Source: Anaerolineaceae bacterium (GTDB taxonomy: Bacteria; Chloroflexota; Anaerolineae; Anaerolineales; E44-bin32). From it: 43,674 nt of DNA. Of the stretch, positions 23,400-32,400 are shown one piece after another. A model generated the notes under the pieces. The model was given only the letters and a program-made list of their open reading frames with translations. It was not told where the DNA came from and did not search any database. The translations under genes were made by a program, and so were the position numbers. The stretch is from NCBI GenBank assembly GCA_020350285.1, contig CP070708.1, positions 3,197,234 to 3,240,907 on the forward strand. Reading direction: 5' to 3'. Position 1 is the stretch's first letter, and each line of letters starts with the position of its first letter.

Positions 23400-25079
23400 A
23401 TGTTCGATCGGGAGAAGCTTGAAGGCTTACGGCAAGCAATGGAGGCATGGGAACAGGAAAAACTCAAGGAGACGATAGATCAGGTTCCAGAGCGTCGTGA
23501 AGAATTTATAACCACCTCTTCTGAGCCAATCAATCGTCTTTACACTCCATTAGACATCGAAGACATCGATTTCCAGCAAGATCTGGGCTTACCGGGTGAG
23601 TATCCATATACCCGTGGTGTGCACCCAACACTTTACCGTGGAAGACCTTGGACGATGCGGATGTTCGCCGGTTTCGGTTCTGCTAAGGAGACAAACAAAC
23701 GTTTCCGATACCTACTCGATCAGGGTCAAACTGGATTATCGACCGCATTCGATCTGCCCACTTTAATGGGCTATGACACCGATGCGCCAGAAGCTCTCGG
23801 TGAATTTGGAAAATGCGGCGTGGCGATCTCCTCGCTGCAGGATATGGAAATCCTTTTCAAAGATATACCACTCGATAAAGTCTCCACCAGCATGACGATC
23901 AATTCCCCGGCAGCTGTTATTTGGGCGATGTACATTGCTGCGGCTGAGAAACAAGGTGTGCGTCAAGAACAACTCCGGGGAACCATCCAGAACGACATTC
24001 TCAAAGAATACATCGCCCAAAAAGAGTACATTTTCCCGCCTAAGCCTTCCATGCGCTTGGTGATCGACACCATCGAATATGGCAGCAAGCAACTACCTTT
24101 GTGGAACACGATTTCAATTTCTGGATATCACATTCGAGAAGCGGGATCAACTGCCGCCCAGGAATTAGCATTTACCCTTTCGGATGGGATGGAATACGTA
24201 CGCTGGTCTCTCGATCGAGGCTTGGAGATTGACACCTTTGCCCCTCGATTATCCTTCTTCTTCAACGCACACAATGATTTCTTCGAGGAAATCGCTAAAT
24301 ACCGCGCCGCTCGTAGGATCTGGGCCGACGTTATGCGGAACACCTTCGGTGCTAGAAACGAACGGTCCTGGCTGATGCGCTTTCACACTCAGACCGCCGG
24401 TGTGAGCCTAACCGCTCAACAACCAGAGATCAACATCGTGCGCGTTGCTATTCAAGCATTGGCGGCCGTCTTAGGGGGTACCCAGTCGCTTCACACCAAT
24501 TCGATGGACGAAGCTTTAGCTCTACCATCCGCTCACGCCGCAACGATAGCGCTTCGAACCCAACAGATCCTGCTTGAGGAATCGGGCACAGCCAATACGA
24601 TCGACCCACTGGGAGGGTCATTCTTCGTCGAAGCCTTGACAGATCGCATGGAGCAACAAGCAAGAGAGTACTTCCGTCGGATCGATGAATTAGGGGGCGT
24701 GCTCCCTGCGCTGGAGGTAGGTTTCTTCCAGCGCGAGATCCATGAGGCGGCTTATCGCTATCAACGTGAAATTGACAACGGACAACGTAAGATCATCGGT
24801 GTCAACGCATACATCGATGATGTACCCTTGAAGATCTCTCTCTTGGAGATGGATCCGGAGGGGCATCGACGCCAAGTGGAACGCTTGGAGAAGCTTCGAC
24901 AAACTCGAGATAACGGTGCAGTCGGACAAGCGCTCGATCGCCTGCGCATAGCTTGCCAGGGGACCGAAAACACGATGCCACATATCCTCGAAGCCGTTCA
25001 TGCATACGCTACTTTGGGTGAGATCATTGATGTAATGAGGGAGGTTTTCGGGACTTACGAAGAACCCAGTTGGATGTGA
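23400..25079 (+). CDS. Coenzyme B12-dependent acyl-CoA mutase large subunit, isobutyryl-CoA mutase-like by active-site residues
   Basis: The 559-aa protein is the TIM-barrel catalytic part of the methylmalonyl-CoA mutase family, without the C-terminal B12-binding domain. Start ATG 23400 has GGAGG five to six bases upstream. Counting from it, catalytic His244, Tyr243, Gln197 and Arg283 fall at the same numbers as in Propionibacterium MutB. The two residues that hold the free carboxylate of methylmalonyl/succinyl-CoA in MutB, Tyr89 and Arg207, are Phe89 (RMFAGF) and Gln207 (IAQKEY). Phe/Gln at these sites is the reported signature of isobutyryl-CoA mutase (butyryl-CoA to isobutyryl-CoA). Ala116 does not match the Asp of 2-hydroxyisobutyryl-CoA mutase. 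The small B12-binding subunit and a MeaB-type chaperone are not in the window. Automatic annotation would call it methylmalonyl-CoA mutase. Confidence 0.85.
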   Translation: MFDREKLEGLRQAMEAWEQEKLKETIDQVPERREEFITTSSEPINRLYTPLDIEDIDFQQDLGLPGEYPYTRGVHPTLYRGRPWTMRMFAGFGSAKETNKRFRYLLDQGQTGLSTAFDLPTLMGYDTDAPEALGEFGKCGVAISSLQDMEILFKDIPLDKVSTSMTINSPAAVIWAMYIAAAEKQGVRQEQLRGTIQNDILKEYIAQKEYIFPPKPSMRLVIDTIEYGSKQLPLWNTISISGYHIREAGSTAAQELAFTLSDGMEYVRWSLDRGLEIDTFAPRLSFFFNAHNDFFEEIAKYRAARRIWADVMRNTFGARNERSWLMRFHTQTAGVSLTAQQPEINIVRVAIQALAAVLGGTQSLHTNSMDEALALPSAHAATIALRTQQILLEESGTANTIDPLGGSFFVEALTDRMEQQAREYFRRIDELGGVLPALEVGFFQREIHEAAYRYQREIDNGQRKIIGVNAYIDDVPLKISLLEMDPEGHRRQVERLEKLRQTRDNGAVGQALDRLRIACQGTENTMPHILEAVHAYATLGEIIDVMREVFGTYEEPSWM

Positions 25080-25595
25080 ATCCACATAAAAATGGCGCAT
25101 TTTACTGAAAGGCTACTCTTATATGTTGTAGGGGCGCAATTAATTGCGCCCCTACGCTTTATATCTTAATTAATAGAAGCTACGCAGATACGGATTACAG
25201 GTCGCCTGGAGTATCTTTCAAGCTGAAAGACCCATCATAGGTTTCTTCGCATTTTCCAGCCCACAGAATGACATCCTAGTATGTAGGGGCGGGGTAACCC
25301 CGCCCCTACAAAGGATGCAACCTCAGAGCAAAGTTTAAGGGCGACTGGCCAGTCGCCCCTACATCATCATCTACTAATTATCCTGAAACGTATTCTCATT
25401 CTACCGTTGAGAGTTTAAATGTAGGGACAATTCGTGAATTGCCCCTACATCTTTGAAAAGGATCGAGATTCAGAAGGAAATGAGGTAAGAGAGGACGTTC
25501 GTAGGATGTACTTAAGCTTAACAATGGAATGTGACGCGTCCAGCCGCGATCCAGATGACCCATCATCGCAAACGGACCGGTGAAGACCACAGAAC
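25080..25595. repeat. Gene-free spacer with four GTAGGGGC-type palindromes
   Basis: Palindromes lie at 25128-25155 (core CGCAATTAATTGCG), 25282-25310 (core CGGGGTAACCCCG), 25337-25363 (core CGACTGGCCAGTCG, left end eroded) and 25419-25450 (core CAATTCGTGAATTG, one arm mismatch). All but the third have GTAGGG and CCCTAC at the ends. A fragment ACAGAATGACATCCTA at about 25263 matches the larger repeat found at 42.5 kb. No credible gene was seen. Confidence 0.85.
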
Positions 25596-25901
25596 TTAGA
25601 TTGTTACAGGGGGCATTTCGAAGGTCGCCTCAGGATTCTCCCCCACCGTCGAAAACTCCCCCCAATCCTTCGTGCCGAAGTAATGCACTGCAGTTTTAAG
25701 CAATGTCCGAGTGTGGATGAGAAAATAATTTCGGACGACAGGATCTAACTCCTTAAGAAACGACTCAATTTCCCCTTGTAGATCATCCATTGGACGACGG
25801 ATATAGATTCTCAACCATTCAATGGCATTTTGCCGATATGGCTCTTCCAAAGAATTGATCCAGTCCGTCAAATCCGCAGCTTCCCGCTTACAGCTTCGCA
25901 T
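25596..25901 (-). CDS. Hypothetical protein, 101 aa
   Basis: This is a soluble, mostly helical-looking protein with several Trp, Tyr and acidic residues; no motif, signal or membrane segment was recognised. A convincing AGGAGGG ribosome-binding site lies 10 bases upstream of the ATG on the - strand, which is the main reason to accept it. It is isolated between repeat-rich spacer and the divergent phosphofructokinase gene. Confidence 0.6.
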   Translation of the reverse strand: MRSCKREAADLTDWINSLEEPYRQNAIEWLRIYIRRPMDDLQGEIESFLKELDPVVRNYFLIHTRTLLKTAVHYFGTKDWGEFSTVGENPEATFEMPPVTI

Positions 25902-26035
25902 GGTATCAAATCCCTCCTATCCCACATCGATCCACTGTTCCCATCTGCACAACTAAATAGATGCAAGCTTCAGGCCACAAACAGCAGGTCACAAGCTGGA
26001 GCCCCGAAGAATAAGAAAGACAAAATCCTTGATGG

Positions 26036-26062
26036 ACCTATCTTGTTTCGGTTAAGATAGGT
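26036..26062. promoter_or_regulatory. Perfect inverted repeat upstream of the PPi-type phosphofructokinase gene
   Basis: ACCTATCTT and AAGATAGGT form a 9-base-pair stem around a 9-base loop. It ends 62 bases before the ATG at 26125. It may be an operator or a leader hairpin; no T-run follows, so it is not a normal terminator. Confidence 0.45.
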
Positions 26063-26124
26063 AAATATCTGAGTGAATGGAATAGTAAAATAAAGCAGGT
26101 GATATGCCTGGAGGGGAAGCCAAA

Positions 26125-27330
26125 ATGAATGTCGAGAAGAAAAAGGGTGTCATTGCTATCCTTACCGGAGGTGGGGATGTCCCAGGTCTCAATCCGGCAA
26201 TCCGTGCTGTGACAATACGAGCCCTTCATGAAGGCTACCAGGTCCTCGGCTTTCGCCGTGGATGGGCCGGTCCTATCGGGGTTCTCCATGAGAAAAATGC
26301 TGATAACAGCAAATGCTACCAAGTGCTGACCGAAGAGATTGTCAATAAAGCAGGCAGAACCGGTGGAACGTTTTTACACACCTCACGCACAAACCCTACA
26401 CGCATAGCTAAAGCTGACGTTCCTGAGCATCTGAGGGAACAATACAACGAAGAAGTGAACGACTTAACTCCGGAGGTTATTAAAACTTTGGACAACTTGG
26501 GAGTTGACTATCTTATCCCGATTGGTGGAGACGACACCTTGAGTTATGCGGTGCGTTTGTATCAAGAAGGGGTAAAAGTAGTCGCTATCCCTAAGACAAT
26601 GGACAATGATGTTCCCGGAACGGATTATTGCATCGGATTCAGCACATGTGTAACCAGAACGATCGAGATGACGAATCGTCTACGAACCACTGCAGGCTCA
26701 CATGAAAGGATCATGATCATAGAGGTTTTTGGTCGTTATGCTGGCTTCACTGCGATGCTCCCTACCATGGCGGGCGCCGCAAATCGCTGTGTTATCCCGG
26801 AGTACAGATTCGACATCGACCATTTTACCGAGCTCATGGTCTACGATCGCTGCATCAATCCCAGTAAATACTCTGTCGCACTCGTTTCGGAAGGGGCGAT
26901 GTTTGAAGGCGGAGAAATGATGTTCCAAGACACCGAAAAAGATGCCTATGGCCATATGAAGCTTGGAGGCATCGGTGATCTTGTTTCAGTCAAAATCAAA
27001 GAGCTGTCCCCGAAATACAATAATGGGATTCCGGTCAACACCATCAATCAGAAGTTGGGGTATTTGGTACGTGGAGGTGATCCGGACGCCATTGATTCGA
27101 TCGTCCCTATGGCTTACGGAAATCTCGCTTTAGATTTGATCATGGCCGGGATCCACGGTCGACTCGTCGTGCTCAAGAACGGACGCTACGACAATGTCCC
27201 TATTGATGTTGTCACAAGCTCGACCAAAGTTGTCAATGTGGATAAGCATTACAACAAAGAGCGTTTACGACCAAAATACAAAAGTTTCGCGATGAAGCCC
27301 CTCTTTATCATGACCAGCGAATTGGACTGA
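26125..27330 (+). CDS. 6-phosphofructokinase, PPi-dependent type
   Basis: The 401-aa protein has the PFK fold: TGGGDVPGLNPAIRAV near residue 14, IGGDDTLSYA at 133-142, PKTMDNDVPGTDYCIGF at 156 onward, and catalytic Asp160/Asp162. The residues that separate phosphoryl donors are Asp137 (GGDD, where ATP enzymes have Gly) and Lys157 (PKTMDND, where ATP enzymes have Gly). This is the pattern of pyrophosphate-dependent PFKs, which act reversibly in glycolysis and gluconeogenesis. The start at 26125 is preceded by GGAGGGG at 26111-26117; an earlier ATG at 26104 overlaps that site. A second PFK of ATP type lies convergently 1.1 kb downstream. The PPi released by the two AMP-forming ligases in this window could feed such an enzyme; that link is inference. 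Confidence 0.9.
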   Translation: MNVEKKKGVIAILTGGGDVPGLNPAIRAVTIRALHEGYQVLGFRRGWAGPIGVLHEKNADNSKCYQVLTEEIVNKAGRTGGTFLHTSRTNPTRIAKADVPEHLREQYNEEVNDLTPEVIKTLDNLGVDYLIPIGGDDTLSYAVRLYQEGVKVVAIPKTMDNDVPGTDYCIGFSTCVTRTIEMTNRLRTTAGSHERIMIIEVFGRYAGFTAMLPTMAGAANRCVIPEYRFDIDHFTELMVYDRCINPSKYSVALVSEGAMFEGGEMMFQDTEKDAYGHMKLGGIGDLVSVKIKELSPKYNNGIPVNTINQKLGYLVRGGDPDAIDSIVPMAYGNLALDLIMAGIHGRLVVLKNGRYDNVPIDVVTSSTKVVNVDKHYNKERLRPKYKSFAMKPLFIMTSELD

Positions 27331-27349
27331 TCGTAGAACACGGGTAAAC

Positions 27350-28285
27350 GTGACCACCTTCGAAGCATGTTACTTGTCTTTACATCAATCGGGTGAATTA
27401 GCCGATCGCGCATCGATCGCACGCCAGCATGAACGCGCCTGTGATCTGTGCGGACGATATTGCCGTGTAGATCGTTCGGAACGCCACGGCGGCTGCCGTA
27501 CAGGGACAAAAGCATGGGTTGCATCCTATGGTCCCCACCATGGTGAGGAACAACCGCTAAGCGGTTGGCGGGGATCTGGAACGATCTTTTTCACATGGTG
27601 TAACTTGCGTTGTCAATACTGCCAAAACAGCGACATCAGTCAAGGATCTGCAGGTCGTGAAGTAGAGTCCGATGAGCTGGCAGCCATCATGCTCACCCTT
27701 CAAGAGTCTGGCTGCCACAACATTAATTTCGTGTCACCTTCCCACGTCGTGGCAGAAATCCTCGAAGCATTAGACATCGCAGTCAACCACGGTTTGCGTA
27801 TTCCGCTGGTGTACAACACGGGTGGTTTCGACTCCCTTGAAGCGTTAACCTTGCTTGATGGTGTAATCGATATTTATATGCCTGACATGAAGTACGCCGA
27901 TCGCTTGGTTGCCCGCAGGCTGTCAAAAATCGGAAATTATCCAGAGGTCAACAGAGCAGCAATCCGTGAGATGCACCGCCAGGTGGGAGACTTAATATTA
28001 GATTCTCGAGGCATTGCACAACGAGGTCTCTTGGTCCGTCATCTGGTCCTGCCAGAAGGACTAGCGGGTACCGAAGAAACCGTACGTTTCTTAGCTGAAG
28101 AGATTTCAACAAATACCTATTTGAATCTAATGGATCAATATCGTCCATGCTATAAAGCTCATAAGTACCCACCACTGAACCGCAGGCTGACATCGGATGA
28201 ATACCGCGAAGCGATCAAGATGGCTGAAGACGCCGGTTTGACTCGCCTCGATGAGCGTCGCAGGGCAATTTATCTGAGGTGGTAA
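27350..28285 (+). CDS. Radical SAM protein, pyruvate formate-lyase activating enzyme-like
   Basis: The 311-aa protein has the radical SAM cluster motif CNLRCQYCQN (CxxxCxxC), preceded by TIFFTW. An N-terminal cysteine-rich segment CDLCGRYCRVDRSERHGGC probably holds a further metal site. The N-terminal Cys-rich region and the FVSPSHVVAEI motif are typical of the PflA-like proteins of unknown substrate found in anaerobes, rather than of true PflA, which lacks that region. The GTG start is 19 bases after the phosphofructokinase stop, so the two genes are probably cotranscribed. No glycyl-radical enzyme partner lies in the window. The substrate is unknown. Confidence 0.87.
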   Translation: MTTFEACYLSLHQSGELADRASIARQHERACDLCGRYCRVDRSERHGGCRTGTKAWVASYGPHHGEEQPLSGWRGSGTIFFTWCNLRCQYCQNSDISQGSAGREVESDELAAIMLTLQESGCHNINFVSPSHVVAEILEALDIAVNHGLRIPLVYNTGGFDSLEALTLLDGVIDIYMPDMKYADRLVARRLSKIGNYPEVNRAAIREMHRQVGDLILDSRGIAQRGLLVRHLVLPEGLAGTEETVRFLAEEISTNTYLNLMDQYRPCYKAHKYPPLNRRLTSDEYREAIKMAEDAGLTRLDERRRAIYLRW

Positions 28286-28444
28286 GTTCCCCAACCAACA
28301 TCCCCTTCCTAAACAGTATCGGGGCGGTTCATGAACCGCCCCTACGTCTTTTTTAGGAGTGTTTTTACAATTTCTTAATGGTCTAAACTCTAGGGGCAAT
28401 TCGTGAATTGCCCCTAGGGCAAGGTTCTCTTCGACTTACTCAAT
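28286..28444. repeat. Two palindromes of the GTAGGGGC family between convergent genes
   Basis: One is 28321-28345 (GGGGCGGTTC / ATGAACCGCCCCTAC, core CGGTTCATGAACCG) and the other 28390-28417 (core CAATTCGTGAATTG). They may serve as bidirectional 3' hairpins for the convergent radical SAM and phosphofructokinase genes. Confidence 0.8.
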
Positions 28445-29416
28445 TCATCGAGCGAGGGTCTTTGCCATCTCATAGAATTCAAGATTAGGCTCCCGTGACT
28501 GTGACACGACTTGCTCCAGTGGAACAGTCACGATCTCACGACCTTGGAGACCAACCATCACATCGCTCTCGCCCCGTAGGAGAACCTCCACCGCTTCGAC
28601 CCCCATCCGTGTCGCCAACATCCGGTCGAAAGCGGATGGGCTTCCTCCGCGTGGAACATGTCCCAGGATGGTACCCCTCGTCTCAAATCCCACTTCACGA
28701 GAATTGAGGTGATCGGCTACCTCGTCAACGCTGACTTGAGCTCCCTCAGCGATAATGATGATGGCGTGCGTTTTCCCACGAGCGTAAGCGTCTTCGACCG
28801 CATCGCCCACTTGCTCTATTGGCATCTCAACTTCTGGGATCAGAATCACCTCTGCCCCACAAACAACACCAACCAGTAGTGCGAGATATCCACATCCCCG
28901 TCCCATGGTCTCAACCAAAAAAGCACGTTGGTGTGAGGAAGCTGTATCACGTAATTTGTCAACCGCCCCCATGATGGTGTTCAGGGCTGTATCTACTCCG
29001 AGGGACATGTCCGTTCCCCAAATGTCGTTATCGATCGATGCAGGTACACCAACAACTGGGAACTCGTACCCCGCTAGCACGTGGGTTCCCTTCATCGATC
29101 CGTCCCCCCCGATCACGACTAGACCCTCAATCCCCGATTCATGCAACTCGCGTAATGCCTGGCGTTGGCCTTTTCGTTCGAGAAACTCTGGGCAGCGCGC
29201 TGTTCTCAAAAACGTTCCACCGCGCTGCAAGATCCCACCCACATCCCTCACTCTTAACGAATGCATCTCACCACGGATCAAACCATCAAAGCCTTCCTGG
29301 ATACCAATAACTTCAACACCTTCCGAGATCGCACTCCGTACAACAGCACGGATACAGGGATTTATACCCGGTGCATCACCACCTGAAGTTAACACTCCGA
29401 TCGTACGATATTTCAT
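28445..29416 (-). CDS. 6-phosphofructokinase, ATP-type
   Basis: The 323-aa protein begins MKYRTIGVLTSGGDAPGINP and has the ATP-type donor-site motif VVIGGDGSMKGT (Gly where PPi enzymes have Asp). It also has VPASIDNDIWGTD with Ala rather than Lys before the catalytic SIDND. Length is that of bacterial PfkA (about 320). ATG 29416 is preferred because GGAG lies 7 bases upstream; an in-frame GTG at 29428 is the alternative. Together with the PPi-type enzyme at 26125 the cell has two PFKs with different phosphoryl donors, so flux direction could be switched. It lies 54 bases downstream of dnaE in the same direction. Confidence 0.9.
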   Translation of the reverse strand: MKYRTIGVLTSGGDAPGINPCIRAVVRSAISEGVEVIGIQEGFDGLIRGEMHSLRVRDVGGILQRGGTFLRTARCPEFLERKGQRQALRELHESGIEGLVVIGGDGSMKGTHVLAGYEFPVVGVPASIDNDIWGTDMSLGVDTALNTIMGAVDKLRDTASSHQRAFLVETMGRGCGYLALLVGVVCGAEVILIPEVEMPIEQVGDAVEDAYARGKTHAIIIIAEGAQVSVDEVADHLNSREVGFETRGTILGHVPRGGSPSAFDRMLATRMGVEAVEVLLRGESDVMVGLQGREIVTVPLEQVVSQSREPNLEFYEMAKTLAR

Positions 29417-29469
29417 TGTAGACTCCACAGGAAACGTTCAAACTTTAGAAGACGAATTCTTTAGAATAC

Positions 29470-32400
29470 TCATTGAAGCCGTATTGGTTCTACCCTGACT
29501 GAGCCCTCGCCCAATAACGCATGGAGTTGAGCATGTAACTCGGGACAATATCCAGTCGTAGAACTGGGGAATTCGAGATGATAACGGCGAGAGGTCTCAT
29601 AGACATTAAACACAAAACGATCGTTGCCTGGATAGGATGTTAACAATCCATGTACCCGCCGCATACGTAATGCGTCACGCCTTTGATCACCAGTTGACTT
29701 GAGAATGATCGTCACCATCTGCGGATCAGTCGGCTCTGTACGACCCATCCCCATAGATACAAACGAAGCATAGGAAAGCGGGTCGGCTGGTGAAGTTGTG
29801 TGGAGATATGAATCGGATTCCGATAAAGGAGGAGATGTCTCGGAATGCGGAATTGGATCCTCAACCCCAGCTTGTGATTCTGGAATTGAGAGGGATTCGT
29901 CGATCTCAGATGCAGGGTGGACATCTTCGAGATCTGGTGAATCACTCGAAGCTTGAGCCAACGTAGCCTCAACAGGGATATCTTCCCAAATATCCATCTC
30001 CGGCACAGGCGGTAGTTCAAAGGGATCGAGATCAGATGAAATCGATTCCGGCTCGTCAACCAAGTCAACTGGAACATCATCAGGAGGCGGCGGACCCACC
30101 TGCTTCGGCTCTTCTATAAGCTTTATATTTTCTAGATCAGCACTGATCATATCGACCAAGATCTTCGGATCACCACGTTCGGTATCGACCTTACCCTTTA
30201 CCAGCACGATCATACCCGACTGCAGCCACTTGGTGACATCTCTCCATACCCTATTGAAGACCACCAGGTCCACCAACCCTTGTAAATCCTCGATGGTGAC
30301 AAAGCCCATGGCTTTTCCCGCACGCGTCTGGTAAGGTCGAATATTACTGACTTCCCCAGCTACGCAGACCTGTTGACCATGTTCTGCATCCCCAAGTTCG
30401 GCACTAAAATGAGTGACCACACGCGCCAGATTTTCAATATGGGGGGTTAGCGGGTGATCTGAGACATAAACCCCAAGCAATTCCTTCTCCCAACTGAGTT
30501 GTCGGCGTCGGGGAACTTCGGAGGGTCCACGTGACAGCTCCACACTATCCGTGATTCCGTTCTCGGTACCGAAGAAGGACATCTGACCGACCTCAATCGC
30601 TCGAAAATGCGCTGAGGAGAGACTGAGGATCCGTTCGATCGAATCCAATACCGCGATACGAGGTCCGAAACAATCCAACGCGCCCACGCGCACCAAACTT
30701 TCAAGCGCCCGTTTACCGACATGTCGCAGATCCACTCGCCGCGCGAATTCTTCTAGGCTTTCGAACGGTCCACCTTTCCGTCGCGCAGCCAAGATGACTT
30801 TAACTGCACTGTCCCCAACGTTTTTCACCGCGCTTAAGCCAAATCGGATCGCCGCCGGATGACCTTCCCGATCCTCGATCATAAAATCGAGATCACTGGC
30901 ATTTATCTCTGGTGGGAGCACATCGATCCCCATCCGCCGACAATCAGCGATATAAAGGGCTACCTTGTCGGTGTCATGTTTGAAAACTGAGAGCGTTGCT
31001 GTCATGAACTCGATGGGGTGATGTGCCTTGAGATAGGCGGTTTGTACAGCGATCACACCATAGTCCGCAGCATGGGCTTTGTTAAAGCCGTAGCGAGCAA
31101 AGTTCTCCCAATCATCAAAGATGCTGCTAGCGATTTGTTGTCCAATGCCCCGATTGGTCGCACCTTGAATGAAATTTGTACGGTGCTTCTTAAGATCTTT
31201 TGCTTTCTTTTTCGCGATCGCTTTTCGGAGATCGTCAGCCTCTGAGGGTGAATATCCCGCGATATCCATAGCGGCGGACATAATCTGTTCTTGGTAAACC
31301 GGGATGCCAAAAGTTTCCTTGAATATTGGCTCAAGAGCTGGGTGACGATACTCGACCTGTTCTCTCTCATGCATGCGGCTGATGTAGGTGGGGATAAATT
31401 CCAACGGTCCTGGCCGATAGAGCGCCACCATAGCCACCACGTTAGCTAATTCACGTGGTTTCATGTCCATCAGATAGCGACGCATTCCGGCACCTTCAAC
31501 TTGAAAGACGCCTAGTACATCGCCACGTCCTAACAACTGATAAGTCTCTTTATCATCCAAAGGAATCGAGTGAATGTCGAGATCATGACCATATCGTTCA
31601 CGAATGAGATCACAAGCCCGGGCCATAACCGTCAGCGTTGACAAGCCCAGAAAGTCGATCTTGAGTAATCCGAGTGAGTCGAGCACATTCAAATCAAATT
31701 GTGTCACTGCCCCAATTGGGTTATCGTCGGAATTCCCTCCCGTTGGACGGTGAAGCGGGATGTACTCAATGATCGGTTTGTCTGTGATGATCACCCCAGC
31801 AGCATGTGTCCCTGCGTTACGCGCGACACCTTCCAATTGAGTGGCGGTATCAATAAGTTCACGCATGTAAGGGGTTTCTTCGTATACCTCTCGCAGTGAA
31901 GTGACACGCTGAAGTGCTTCCTGTATGCTGACGGGTTTACCTGGTATAGCAGGGACCATCTTCGCAACTCGATCAACCTCGGGGAGTGGGATGTCTAACA
32001 CCCTGCCAACATCCCGGATGGCCGCACGAGCACCTAAGGTGCCAAATGTGATGATTTGGGCTACCTTATCACGACCATATTTATTGGACGTGTACTCTAG
32101 CAGTTTGCAGCGTTGATCATCTTGGAAGTCGAGATCGATATCGGGCATAGAGACCCGACTTGGATTGAGAAAACGCTCAAAGATTAAACCGTGTTCAATC
32201 GGATCAACGAGCGTGATTTCAAGGCAGTAGGCCACAATCGAGCCTGCAGCAGAGCCGCGCGCGTTGTACCAGATACCCTGCTCACGGGCGAAACGGCAAA
32301 GATCCCACACGATCAGAAAATAGGCATTGAAACCCATCTGGTTGATGATATCCAGCTCGTAATCCAGACGCTCGAGCAGGACCGGATCCGCCTTTCCGCG

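Noticed and set aside
23400..25079. Simple label as methylmalonyl-CoA mutase
   Set aside because: The carboxylate-binding Tyr89/Arg207 pair is replaced by Phe/Gln, which argues against that substrate.
28905..29498. 197-codon + strand frame opposite the ATP-type phosphofructokinase
   Set aside because: It is antisense to a well-conserved enzyme and reads as low-information sequence.
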